Of a DNA stretch of 64,000 nt, positions 54,485 to 62,919 are shown in pieces. The stretch's first letter is position 1, and each line of letters starts with the position of its first letter. The DNA is from Synergistaceae bacterium. Lineage in GTDB: Bacteria; Synergistota; Synergistia; Synergistales; Aminobacteriaceae. Location of the stretch: assembly GCA_017448795.1 (NCBI GenBank), contig JAFSKV010000018.1:1-64000 (forward strand). The letters are read 5' to 3'. The notes beneath the pieces are model-generated. The model was given only the letters and a program-made list of their open reading frames with translations. It did not search any database and was not told the DNA's origin. The translations under genes were made by a program, and so were the position numbers.

Positions 54485-55608
54485 CGCTTGAACTTGCCCA
54501 GAATCCCGGAGTCCTCATCACTCACCGGAGCCTTCATCTCGTCAGCAAGAGACCTGATGATTTCGCGCTGTTTGTCGGTGAGCTTCTTGGGTATCTCAAT
54601 GTAGACGTGAACATAGAAATCCCCGGCGGCCTTCGAGTTGAGGCGGGGCATTCCCTTACCTTTGAGCTTGAGGACTTGGCCGTGCTGAGTTCCTGCCGGG
54701 ACTGTCAGGGTCTCTTCATGGCCGTCAAGGGTCTTGATTTTCGCCTCAGTGCCTAAGACAGCCTGCGGGTAAGTGAGGATGAGCGTTGTGTGCAAGTCCG
54801 CGCCGTCCCTCTCGAAATCCGGGTGAACCTCAACGTCGATAATCAGGTACAAATCACCGGGTGGGCCTCCGTTCACGCCAGCCTCGCCAGCTTCCGGAAC
54901 CCGCATCCTCATGTTGCTTGCGACTCCAGCCGGGATTTTGACCTCGATTGTGTGCTTCCTGCGGATGCGGCCTGTACCCTTGCACTCACTGCACTTCTCG
55001 CGGATGATTTTCCCCGTTCCATGACAATCAGGGCATGTGCTGACGCTCTCGAATATCCCGAACATTGTCTGCTGTCTCTGTCTCACGCTGCCCTGGCCGT
55101 TGCAGTGCGGGCATGTCTCAGGCTTAGTCCCCGGTTTTGCTCCTGTCCCGTTGCAGTCCTGGCATGTCTCGTACTTCATCACGTCAATATCACGCATAAC
55201 TCCCTTCATGGCCTCAAGGAGCGTAACGTGAACAACCTGCTCGATGTCGTCGCCCTGTCTCGGTGAGCTTGCTGACTGCCTGCGTGATGAGCCGAATCCC
55301 CCGAAGCCTCCGCCGAATGCCTGCGCGAAAATGTCCCCGAACAAGTCCCCCAAGTCCTGCCCGCCCATTCCCCCGAAAGGATTTCCTGTGTTTGCGTCGG
55401 CCGTGCCGAACTGGTCATATCTTGCGCGTTTCTCCGGGTCATTGAGGACGGAATAAGCCGCGTTGATTTTCTTGAACTTCTCTTCCGCTTCCTTGTCGCC
55501 GGGATGGGAGTCCGGGTGATACTGATGTACTAGCTTCCTGTAAGCCTTCTTGATATCCGCCTGTGAAGCGTCTCTTGGGACTTCAAGAATCGCGTATAAA
55601 TCCTCCAA
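54469..55608 (-). CDS. dnaJ: Chaperone protein DnaJ
   Basis: Hsp40 co-chaperone of DnaK. The J-domain (about 1-68) has YHPDSHPG; a Gly/Phe-rich stretch follows (FGGMGGQDLGDLFG...); four zinc repeats are intact (CQDCNGTG, CPHCNGQG, CPDCHGTG, CSECKGTG); the C-terminal substrate domain is complete. It has 379 residues, class A. The start is TTG at 55608, with GGGAGG about 11 bases upstream, matching the DnaJ N-terminus. dnaK and grpE are not here. Confidence 0.96.
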   Translation of the reverse strand: MEDLYAILEVPRDASQADIKKAYRKLVHQYHPDSHPGDKEAEEKFKKINAAYSVLNDPEKRARYDQFGTADANTGNPFGGMGGQDLGDLFGDIFAQAFGGGFGGFGSSRRQSASSPRQGDDIEQVVHVTLLEAMKGVMRDIDVMKYETCQDCNGTGAKPGTKPETCPHCNGQGSVRQRQQTMFGIFESVSTCPDCHGTGKIIREKCSECKGTGRIRRKHTIEVKIPAGVASNMRMRVPEAGEAGVNGGPPGDLYLIIDVEVHPDFERDGADLHTTLILTYPQAVLGTEAKIKTLDGHEETLTVPAGTQHGQVLKLKGKGMPRLNSKAAGDFYVHVYIEIPKKLTDKQREIIRSLADEMKAPVSDEDSGILGKFKRWFQE

Positions 55609-55624
55609 ACGTTGCTTGCCTCCC

Positions 55625-55656
55625 TAAAGAAATACCCCCCGCATTCACACGAGGGG
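55625..55656 (-). terminator. Terminator after the coiled-coil gene
   Basis: On the minus strand CCCCTCG pairs with CGGGGGG (one T-G) around an eight-base loop, followed by TATTTCTTT. It lies 21 bases past the coiled-coil gene and just before dnaJ. Confidence 0.65.
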
Positions 55657-55676
55657 CATAACAGTTATCCGTGTGC

Positions 55677-56975
55677 CTAGCGTGAAGTTGTCGTGCGTCT
55701 TCTCTGCTGTGTGTTTGTACTGCGCGCCGGGGCTTCAAGCCTGCGTTTCAGCTCCTGGGCGGGACGGTAATCGGGATTGATCTCAAGAGCCTTGTTCGCC
55801 CATTCAAGAGCCTCGTCACGCCTCCCGCGCAGTCTCTCAGCGGCAAGCCCGGCCCAGTAAGCGGCAAGATAATTCGCTGACGGCTCGGCCTCAAACGCTT
55901 TTGTGTACTCCTCCAGTGCCTGGGTCACCCTGTTTGAGCTGTAGCGTGAGTAAGCCTCCCTCTGCATGGCGATAAGCTCGCGGCGTTTCTCCGCTGGAAT
56001 CTTGTAGGTGAGGATCATCGCGGCTTCTGTCGAGCTGTTAGGGTCAAACGCCGGAAGCTCCTTGATGAGTGTCTCAAGCTCTGCAAGCTCCGCGGACTTC
56101 CTTGTTGCCTCAGCTTCGCGGTTCATGAGGGCTGTATCGCGCTCTCCAAGCGAGGCCGTCGCTTCCGTGAGCTTCTTGTTGTTGGCCTCAAGCTCTGACT
56201 CCCTTGCGGTGAGGTCTGCTTCTTTCCTGGCAAGCTCGGCTTCATGAGTGCTGACTTTCTCGGTTGACTCGGCAAGTTTCTTCTCTGCGTCGCTGACGGC
56301 TGATTCACGTGCGGCCACAGCTTCCTCACGTGCCTTTAGCGCGGCATCCTTTGACTGGAGCTCTGTCTCCCAAGCTGTGAGCCTGTTTCCTGTTGCCTCG
56401 CGTTCTGTGAGGGCCGCTTCACGCTTAACCAGGTCTGCCTCCCGCGCTGTGAGATTGTCCGCGGCTTCCTTCGCTGAGATTTTGGCGTTGAGCTCGGCTT
56501 CTCTGGCGGCAAGGTCAGCTTCACGCTTGGCAAGGTCTGCTTCCCTTCCGGCGAGTGCTGAGGATGCCTCTGTGAATCTCTGGCTTTCCTCGGCGAACTT
56601 CATCTCACGGCGGGCAAGTTCTGCCTCACGCGCTTTTAGGTCAAGCTCGCGCTTTGTCATCTGGTTTTCGCGGCCGAGAAGGGACGTGCTTATCCCGGAG
56701 ATTTTGCGGGACTCGGCGTTGATGCTTCTTGCTTTTGCGGCGGAATCTTTTTCCTGCTGGATGAGCTTCGCCTCCCGCCCGGCCAGCTCTTCAGCAAGCG
56801 CGTCAAGCTCGGCGGCTTTCTGGTTAAGGGCGTTCTCCCGCAGGGTCATCTCATCGGGCTGTTCATCCTGTGATACCGGCAGGGTGTCTGCGGAAACCGC
56901 TTCTGTTTCGTCAGCAAAAGCACAAGGAACAAGGCACATCACCAGCAAGATGACTAGTGCTGTCTTCCTGAACAT
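55677..56975 (-). CDS. Secreted coiled-coil protein with C-terminal TPR
   Basis: A 432-residue exported protein: signal peptide (MFRKTALVILLVMCLVPCAFA), then about 250 residues of near-continuous coiled coil built from a repeated seven-residue theme (variants of AxREAEL, such as AGREADLAKREADLAAREAEL), and a C-terminal helical repeat part resembling TPRs (YSRYSSNRVTQALEEYTKAF, then RRDEALEWANKALEINPDYR). I do not recognise a named family. Likely a periplasmic scaffold. TAAGGAGG precedes the ATG. Confidence 0.8.
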   Translation of the reverse strand: MFRKTALVILLVMCLVPCAFADETEAVSADTLPVSQDEQPDEMTLRENALNQKAAELDALAEELAGREAKLIQQEKDSAAKARSINAESRKISGISTSLLGRENQMTKRELDLKAREAELARREMKFAEESQRFTEASSALAGREADLAKREADLAAREAELNAKISAKEAADNLTAREADLVKREAALTEREATGNRLTAWETELQSKDAALKAREEAVAARESAVSDAEKKLAESTEKVSTHEAELARKEADLTARESELEANNKKLTEATASLGERDTALMNREAEATRKSAELAELETLIKELPAFDPNSSTEAAMILTYKIPAEKRRELIAMQREAYSRYSSNRVTQALEEYTKAFEAEPSANYLAAYWAGLAAERLRGRRDEALEWANKALEINPDYRPAQELKRRLEAPARSTNTQQRRRTTTSR

Positions 56976-57015
56976 GATAGTATCCTCCTTAATGCGTGGA
57001 ATTTTTCTGACCGTA

Positions 57016-57044
57016 ATTCTACAGTAACCGCAACTTTTTCACAA
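57016..57044 (-). promoter_or_regulatory. Promoter of the coiled-coil gene
   Basis: On the minus strand TTGTGA (57044-57039), a 17-base spacer and TAGAAT (57021-57016), 40 bases before the ATG. Confidence 0.55.
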
Positions 57045-57064
57045 ACAGCCCCGATTTTTCCGTG

Positions 57065-57070
57065 TATAAT
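57065..57070 (+). promoter_or_regulatory. -10 box for the DapA-family gene
   Basis: Perfect TATAAT 50 bases before the ATG, followed by a purine-rich ribosome-binding site (GAGAGGGG). No clear -35 at the usual distance, so an activator may be needed. Confidence 0.4.
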
Positions 57071-57120
57071 AAACATCACCGCGAAAAAAATATCACACAC
57101 AGAGAGGGGACATTATCCAC

Positions 57121-58011
57121 ATGTTCAAGCCAAAGGGTATAGTCATACCTGTAGTAACACCGTTTGATGACAGCGGCAAGTTCATGGAAGACGAGTACAA
57201 GAAGCTGCTCCAGTACTTCATCGACAACGGGATTCACGGGGTATTTCCTTTCGGGACATCGGGTGAGTTCTACGCGTTCGACAACGGATTTTACCGCCGC
57301 GTTCTGGAGGTAACCTGCGAATATGCGCGCGGCAAGATGGACATTTACGCGGGGGCCAACCACATAACGCCCAAGGGAGCGATAGAGCTGGCAAAAATCG
57401 CCGAGGAGTGCAAGGTTGACGCATTGAGTGTATTAACGCCGATGTTTGTAAGCCAGACACAGGCTGAGCTTGAGATCTACTACAGGAAGATTGCTGACGC
57501 TACTAGCCTTCCAATCGTCATCTACAACAACAAGCCCAAGACCAATGTTGGTGTTGCGCCTGAGACGATTCAGAAGCTGGCGAAAATCCCGAACATCATA
57601 GCCGTGAAGGACTCAACTGGGGACATGACCAACAGCGAGGAGTACATCCGCCTGACGAGGGACAACCCGGACTTTGATGTGCTGATGGGACGGGACACGC
57701 TGATTTACGCGGCGTTGTGGTACGGAGCTGCGGGGGCTATCACGTCGTGCGGGAACATTGCGCCGAGGATTGCTGTTGACATCTACGAGAACTTCAAGGC
57801 GGGGAAATGGGACGCGGCACTTGAGGCACAGTTCAAGCTGAGTGAGCTTCGTATAGCGACGAACATGGGGAGCTTCCCGGTGGTAATCAAGGAGGCACTG
57901 AACATGATAGGCTACAACGTGGGGAAATGCGCCGAGCCTATCCAGCCGTTGACGGCCGAACAGCACGCGAAACTTGAGGTTGTGCTGAAGAACATCGGCC
58001 TCCTGAAGTAG
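57121..58011 (+). CDS. DapA-superfamily aldolase/dehydratase, substrate unclear
   Basis: A 296-residue (beta/alpha)8 class I lyase. The Schiff-base lysine is Lys163 in IIAVKDSTGD and the proton-relay tyrosine is Tyr135 in VIYNNKP. The pyruvate-binding loop is GTSGEF instead of the GTTGES of true DapA, and the arginine that DapA uses for the second carboxylate is Lys140 (NNKPKTN). It is therefore more likely a sugar-acid aldolase or dehydratase than dihydrodipicolinate synthase. It stands alone with its own promoter region. A link to the garD pathway is possible but unproven. Confidence 0.85.
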   Translation: MFKPKGIVIPVVTPFDDSGKFMEDEYKKLLQYFIDNGIHGVFPFGTSGEFYAFDNGFYRRVLEVTCEYARGKMDIYAGANHITPKGAIELAKIAEECKVDALSVLTPMFVSQTQAELEIYYRKIADATSLPIVIYNNKPKTNVGVAPETIQKLAKIPNIIAVKDSTGDMTNSEEYIRLTRDNPDFDVLMGRDTLIYAALWYGAAGAITSCGNIAPRIAVDIYENFKAGKWDAALEAQFKLSELRIATNMGSFPVVIKEALNMIGYNVGKCAEPIQPLTAEQHAKLEVVLKNIGLLK

Positions 58012-58027
58012 GACACGACACACAAAA

Positions 58028-58062
58028 GCCCTCCTCCATCATGCGGGGAGGGTCTCACTTTT
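58028..58062 (+). terminator. Possible terminator after the DapA-family gene
   Basis: CCCTCC pairs with GGAGGG around a 12-base loop, followed by TCTCACTTTTC. The T tract is imperfect. It touches the 3' end of the endonuclease relic on the other strand. Confidence 0.5.
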
Positions 58063-58332
58063 CTGGACTCGGAAAGCCTGTGTATGTCCCGAAGCCGAGA
58101 AGGTACAGCGACATTGCGAACGATATACCCCTGCTGTCTGCTATACGCCTGATTTCGTCCGCTACTGTGTCATTCGGTACTGCTATGATATCCTCATCAC
58201 TCACAACCTGCTCCACAACATCAGGAAGTACCATGCACATCCTGTAGAAAGCATCAGCCTCGCCCGTTACAGCATTGTCTTGCGCACATGCTCCCTGAAG
58301 TCATGCTCAGAGATGAAATCAAGCGTCCACAT
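58055..58332 (-). pseudogene. Internally deleted Eco47II-type restriction endonuclease
   Basis: An ATG at 58332, overlapping the methyltransferase stop by 14 bases, opens a 21-codon frame MWTLDFISEHDFREHVRKT that ends at 58267. In the next frame the sequence goes on at once as VTGEADAFYRMCMVLPDVV and, near the stop at 58055, MSLYLLGFGTYTGF. The first piece resembles the N-terminus and the second the C-terminus of Eco47II-family type II endonucleases (about 240 residues). About 150 residues, including the catalytic centre, are missing and the join is out of frame. The family match is from memory of its terminal motifs and needs a profile search. Confidence 0.65.
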
Positions 58333-59332
58333 ATAATTTCTCCAGTCCCTTCCGTATTTCCATCGCAATGTCAAAGGCAAGGTTCACCGGGACAGCATTC
58401 CCCACCTGCCTGTACTGGCTCGCAACGCTCCCGGAAAACTGCCATTCGTCCGGGAAAGACTGTATGCGGGCGTTCTCCCTGACGCTGAACGGTCGTATCT
58501 CCAGCGGGTGGCATCGCTCGGTCTGCTTCTGAGTCGGTGAAGTCAGCACTGAGAGCGACGGCTCGTCCATGCTCATGCGGCGCAATATTCCGGCGCGTCC
58601 TCCTCCCAGGTTCCAGCAGCCCTTCATGTACTCACGTGCGGTTTTCTCCGGGAGATTCCGCCAGTTGCCGCCGGGGGGGATGAGACGGAACAGTTCCTTC
58701 TTGCGTTCAGAGTATCTTGCACAGGGGCTTTCCGGGACATTCTGGAGGACATCACGGAGTACCGGCCTGTATTCGCGTGGCTTGGGGAAATCTACAGTGA
58801 GTGTGAGACCTTTGCGCGTTCCTATTGTGATGAGACGCTCGCGCTTCTGTGCGTTGCCGTAATCCCACGCGTTGAGGATTTCCCGTTGCACCTTGTACCC
58901 GCATTCCCCGAAAACGTCCAGCATTGTCCTGTACGTCCTGCCCTTGTCATGAGAGAGGAGTCCGCGGACGTTCTCGAACAGGAAAACTTTAGGCTGCAAT
59001 TTCCGCAGAAACACAGCATAGTGGTAGAACAGAGTCCCCCTTGCGTCCTCAAAGCCGAGCTTCTTCCCCGCGTACGAGAATGCCTGACACGGCGCGCCCC
59101 CCGAAAGCAAGTCCAGCGCACCCGGCTCAATCCCGAAATGCTCAGGCAGATTCAGGCATGATACCTCGGCTATGTCAGCTTGGATGACGTTCCAGCCCGG
59201 ACGGTTGACCCTGAGAGTTGCCGCAGCATCCCTGTCAATCTCAACGAGTGCAAGAGGCTCAAAGCCTGCGCGTTCAAGACCAAGAGTAAGCCCGCCAGCC
59301 CCCGCGAAAAGTTCTATTGATGTGAGATTCAT
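58319..59332 (-). CDS. dcm: DNA (cytosine-5-)-methyltransferase
   Basis: C5-methyltransferase of 337 residues with all main motifs: FAGAGGLTLGLE (I), the catalytic Cys82 in GGAPCQAFSYAG (IV), ENVRGL (VI), NAQKRERLITIG (VIII) and RQVGNAVPVNLA (X). The target recognition domain lies around 190-280. A type II partner endonuclease is present only as a relic directly downstream, so this is now an orphan. If the relic is truly Eco47II/Sau96I-like, the site may be GGNCC or GGWCC; that is inference. Confidence 0.94.
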   Translation of the reverse strand: MNLTSIELFAGAGGLTLGLERAGFEPLALVEIDRDAAATLRVNRPGWNVIQADIAEVSCLNLPEHFGIEPGALDLLSGGAPCQAFSYAGKKLGFEDARGTLFYHYAVFLRKLQPKVFLFENVRGLLSHDKGRTYRTMLDVFGECGYKVQREILNAWDYGNAQKRERLITIGTRKGLTLTVDFPKPREYRPVLRDVLQNVPESPCARYSERKKELFRLIPPGGNWRNLPEKTAREYMKGCWNLGGGRAGILRRMSMDEPSLSVLTSPTQKQTERCHPLEIRPFSVRENARIQSFPDEWQFSGSVASQYRQVGNAVPVNLAFDIAMEIRKGLEKLYVDA

Positions 59333-59357
59333 GATGTCATAATTCTACCAGAGCGCA

Positions 59358-59389
59358 CAAAAAATCCCCCCGGCACAAACCGAGGGGAC
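59358..59389 (-). terminator. Rho-independent terminator after livF
   Basis: On the minus strand TCCCCTCGG pairs with CCGGGGGGA around a six-base loop, followed by TTTTTTG. It lies between livF and the dcm start. Confidence 0.85.
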
Positions 59390-59403
59390 TCACTCACCGC
59401 CTG

Positions 59404-60114
59404 CTACCCGCCCAGGTACGCCTTCCTGACCTCCTCAGACGCTAACAGCTCCTGCCCTGTCCCGGCCGTTGTAATCTTCCCGGTCTCCATGACGTACCCC
59501 CGGCTCGCAATACTCAGAGCCATCTGCGCGTTCTGCTCAACAAGAAGTATCGTCGCCCCTGTCCTGTGCAAGTCCGCGATGATCTCGAATATCTGCTCGA
59601 CAAGAATCGGTGCAAGACCCATCGACGGCTCATCAAGCATGAGGAGCTTCGGCCTGCTCATCAACGCCCGCCCCATCGCAAGCATCTGCTGCTCACCCCC
59701 TGAGAGCGTCCCAGCTGTCTGGTTCATTCTCTCCTTCAGTCGCGGGAAAAGCGAGTACACCTTCTCCATGTCCCCCGAAATGTCGTCGTTCTGCGTGAAC
59801 GCTCCCATCTCCAGATTCTCCTGCACCGTCATCTGCGCGAAGACTCTCCGTCCTTCCGGCACCTGCGCAAGACCGCGCTCAACTATCTTGTGTGGCGGGA
59901 CTTTCGCCATAGACTCGCCCAAGAATGACACGCTTCCTGTCGACGGGTGAAGAAGCCCGGATATCGTGTTGAGGGTTGTCGACTTGCCCGCGCCGTTCGC
60001 TCCGATTAACGTTACTATTTCGCCCTCGTAAACCTCGAACGAGATTCCCTTTATCGCGTGGATGCTCCCGTAGTAGACGTTGATGTTCTCTACCTTCAAG
60101 ACTGGCTCAGACAT
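59404..60114 (-). CDS. livF: Branched-chain amino acid ABC transporter ATPase LivF
   Basis: ATPase of a Liv-type importer, 236 residues. Walker A GANGAGKSTTL, the Q-loop/VPEGRRVFAQMTV segment typical of LivF, signature LSGGEQQMLAMGRAL, Walker B LLMLDEPSMGLAP. Last gene of livK-H-M-G-F; 2 bases after livG. Substrate may be branched-chain or other hydrophobic amino acids. Confidence 0.95.
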   Translation of the reverse strand: MSEPVLKVENINVYYGSIHAIKGISFEVYEGEIVTLIGANGAGKSTTLNTISGLLHPSTGSVSFLGESMAKVPPHKIVERGLAQVPEGRRVFAQMTVQENLEMGAFTQNDDISGDMEKVYSLFPRLKERMNQTAGTLSGGEQQMLAMGRALMSRPKLLMLDEPSMGLAPILVEQIFEIIADLHRTGATILLVEQNAQMALSIASRGYVMETGKITTAGTGQELLASEEVRKAYLGG

Positions 60115-60116
60115 GG

Positions 60117-60956
60117 TTACGCCTCCTTCTTCCTGCCTAAATACGCCTCAATGACAGCCGGGTTGCTCTGGATTTCGTCGGGTGTACCCTTCGCGATTAT
60201 GTGGCCGAAATTCAGCACACAAATTCCCTCGCAGATGTTCATCACAAGGCTCATGTCATGCTCAATGAGGATGATTGCTATCTGGAACATCTCGTGTACC
60301 TTCCTGATGTTGTCCATCAAGTCAGCAGTCTCAGACGGATTCATCCCCGCGGCAGGCTCATCAAGCAGTAACAGTGAAGGATTAGTCGCCAACGCCCGGA
60401 CAATCTCAAGCCTTCTCTGCGCACCGTAAGGCAATGACCCCGCAGGAACGTCCGCAACTCCCTGCATGTCGAAAATAGATAACAGCTTCAACGCCCGCCT
60501 ATGTGCCGCGACTTCCTCACGCCTGTAGTTCGGCAGACGCAAAATCGCGCTGGCCATGTTGTAGCGCATCTCGTTGTTCATGGCCGTCTTCACGTTGTCG
60601 ATTACGCTCATGTTGCGGAACAGCCTGATGTTCTGGAACGTCCGGGCAATTCCGGCCTTGTTGACCTGCATCGTGTTCATGCCGTGTGTGTCCTGGCCGT
60701 TGAGGAGGATTGTCCCGGTCGTGGGCTGGTAAACTTTCGTCAGCAGGTTGAAGACTGTAGTCTTGCCCGCCCCGTTTGGTCCGATTAGTCCGACAATCTC
60801 AGTCCGTCCCACAGTCAGGTTGAAATCCTCGACGGCCTTAATGCCTCCGAGAGTGATACCGAGTTTCACGCACTCAAGCACCGGTGCTCTTTCCGCGTCC
60901 CTCTCAGGAAGGATTGTTGTTGACGGGACTGGCACATATTTTGTTTTTTCCCTCAT
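60117..60956 (-). CDS. livG: Branched-chain amino acid ABC transporter ATPase LivG
   Basis: ATPase partner of LivF, 279 residues. Walker A GPNGAGKTTVF, GIARTFQNIRLF (the usual LivG Q-loop), Walker B LLLLDEPAAGMNP and H-loop LIEHDMSLV. It has an extra N-terminal stretch of about 25 residues before the ABC domain. The ATGA overlap with livM supports the start. The signature region is the divergent SLPYGAQRRLEIVRAL that is normal for LivG. Confidence 0.95.
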   Translation of the reverse strand: MREKTKYVPVPSTTILPERDAERAPVLECVKLGITLGGIKAVEDFNLTVGRTEIVGLIGPNGAGKTTVFNLLTKVYQPTTGTILLNGQDTHGMNTMQVNKAGIARTFQNIRLFRNMSVIDNVKTAMNNEMRYNMASAILRLPNYRREEVAAHRRALKLLSIFDMQGVADVPAGSLPYGAQRRLEIVRALATNPSLLLLDEPAAGMNPSETADLMDNIRKVHEMFQIAIILIEHDMSLVMNICEGICVLNFGHIIAKGTPDEIQSNPAVIEAYLGRKKEA

Positions 60957-62017
60957 GAGTTAGCCTCCTCCTTTCTGCGGAACGGGTTGAAGCGTGATAT
61001 GAAGTCCTTGATTTCCGCGTTGTTCGTGGCGAGCATCATCACAATCAGGACAATGGCATAAAGCAGCATCCTGTACTCCGAGAAGCCGCGCAGTTTTTCA
61101 GGCAATATCGTTAGGACAGCCGCCGCGATAATCCCGCCTAACATGTTCCCCTGCCCTCCCAGCACCACGAAGACCAGTATCAATATTGACGTGTTGAAGT
61201 CGAACTTGTTTGCTACGATTGTCGAGTAGTTCATCGCGAACAACGCCCCCGCCGCCCCGGCCAATGCCGCCGACGTAACGAACGCCATCATCTTGTACTT
61301 TGTTATGTCGAGTCCGATGCTCTCAGCCGCTATCCTGTCATCACGTATGGCCATGAACGCCCGCCCTGAACGTGAGTTGACGAGGTTGAAGACTATCATC
61401 AGCGATATGAACAGCAATATTGCGCCCGCCGGGAATGTCGCGATTTTCTGGATGCCGCTGATTCCCATTGGCCCGCGGATTATGAGCTTGCCGCCGGGTA
61501 AGAGCCTCGTTGTGTCAGCTAACATGCTGAAGTGAAGACCGCCTGAATCGACTCCCAAGTAAAAATTGTTGAGTATGCTCTTGATGATTTCGCCGAAAGC
61601 CAGCGTAACAATCGCCAGATAGTCCCCCTTCAGCCTCAAGACAGGAATCCCGATGATGAACCCTGCCGCCGCCGCAAAAATTGCCGCAACAATCATCGCA
61701 ACAGCCAGCCTCACGGGAGCGAACGGGATAATCCCCTGCAAGAGTACAGCCGCCGCCACGCCTGAGAATGCCCCGACAGACATAAAGCCCGCATGACCCA
61801 GCGACAACTCACCGAGAATCCCGACAACGAGATTCAGCGATACGGCCATGACCATATAGGCGCAAATCGGCACGAGCATTCCGCGCATTGACGAGCTGAG
61901 AAACTTTGTCGAACTCATCACCTGGCATATAACATACGCGACAATCACGACCGCATACGTGAGATAGATTCTTCTTGCCTCGACGCGCTTCAAGTTTATG
62001 AGTCTTCGCATTGTCAT
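60953..62017 (-). CDS. livM: Branched-chain amino acid ABC transporter permease LivM
   Basis: A 354-residue inner-membrane permease with 8 to 10 hydrophobic helices and the family block LVVGILGELSLGHAGFMSVGAF, plus the coupling segment RDDRIAAESIGLDITKYKMMAFV. It starts 2 bases before the livH stop region and overlaps livG by ATGA. Confidence 0.95.
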   Translation of the reverse strand: MTMRRLINLKRVEARRIYLTYAVVIVAYVICQVMSSTKFLSSSMRGMLVPICAYMVMAVSLNLVVGILGELSLGHAGFMSVGAFSGVAAAVLLQGIIPFAPVRLAVAMIVAAIFAAAAGFIIGIPVLRLKGDYLAIVTLAFGEIIKSILNNFYLGVDSGGLHFSMLADTTRLLPGGKLIIRGPMGISGIQKIATFPAGAILLFISLMIVFNLVNSRSGRAFMAIRDDRIAAESIGLDITKYKMMAFVTSAALAGAAGALFAMNYSTIVANKFDFNTSILILVFVVLGGQGNMLGGIIAAAVLTILPEKLRGFSEYRMLLYAIVLIVMMLATNNAEIKDFISRFNPFRRKEEANS

Positions 62018-62019
62018 GA

Positions 62020-62901
62020 TTACACCTTCTCCTGCGTCATTTTTCCGAGCAATCCCGCCGGCTTCACCAGCAGAACCACAATCAGCACCCCGAACACGAC
62101 CGCGTCCGAGAGCTGGCTCGAAATGTAGGCCTTCGCGAAAATCTCAATCACTCCCAGCATGAGTCCGCCCAAGAACGCCCCCGGTATCGACCCGATTCCC
62201 CCGAACACAGCCGCAGTGAATGCCTTGATGCCTGGCAATGCTCCCGTTGTCGGCATGAGAGTCGGGTACGCAGAACACAGCAGCGCCCCCGCAACCGCCG
62301 CCAATCCTGAACCAATCGCGAACGTGAGCGAGATTGTAGCGTTGACGTTGATACCCATGAGCTGGGCTGCCCCTTTGTCCTCAGAACACGCGCGCATTGC
62401 CTTGCCCATTTTGGTTTTGCCGACAAAGAGAGTCAGTGCCGCCATTATCACGAGACACACGCCGATTGTGAGAGCTGTAATGTGTGAGACCGATAACTCA
62501 CCGTCAAAGAGCTTGAACGAGCCGCGCCCAATGATTGACGGGAAGACTTTAGGGTTTGACGACCAGAGGAGGAGGGCTGTGTTCTGGAGGAAGTAGCTCA
62601 TGCCTATAGCCGTAATGAGAACTGCTAGGGATGGTGCCTGACGCAGGGGCTTGTAGGCCAGACGCTCGACGATGATACCGAGCATGGTACACACAGCCAT
62701 AGCTATTATCACGCCGAGAAACGGGGGAAGCTCATACCGCACTACCATGTAGAAGCAGACATAAGCCCCGACCATAATCACATCACCGTGAGCGAAGTTG
62801 AGCATCTTTGCGATCCCGTAGACCATCGTGTAGCCGAGGGCGATTATCGCGTAGATGCTTCCGAGACTTATTCCGCTTATAAAGAAATTCAGGAATGTCA
62901 T
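62020..62901 (-). CDS. livH: Branched-chain amino acid ABC transporter permease LivH
   Basis: A 293-residue inner-membrane permease. Typical LivH motifs: GSIYAIIALGYTMVYGIAKMLNFAHGD near the N-terminus and GIKAFTAAVFGGIGSIPGAFLGG in the C-terminal half. AAGGAGG lies 13 bases upstream of the ATG. It is separated from livK by 242 bases that hold a hairpin and a small ORF. Confidence 0.95.
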   Translation of the reverse strand: MTFLNFFISGISLGSIYAIIALGYTMVYGIAKMLNFAHGDVIMVGAYVCFYMVVRYELPPFLGVIIAMAVCTMLGIIVERLAYKPLRQAPSLAVLITAIGMSYFLQNTALLLWSSNPKVFPSIIGRGSFKLFDGELSVSHITALTIGVCLVIMAALTLFVGKTKMGKAMRACSEDKGAAQLMGINVNATISLTFAIGSGLAAVAGALLCSAYPTLMPTTGALPGIKAFTAAVFGGIGSIPGAFLGGLMLGVIEIFAKAYISSQLSDAVVFGVLIVVLLVKPAGLLGKMTQEKV

Positions 62902-62919
62902 AAGAGAATTGTTGCCTCC

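Noticed and set aside
57121-58011. Naming the gene dapA
   Set aside because: The GTTGE loop and the carboxylate-binding arginine of true DapA are not conserved.
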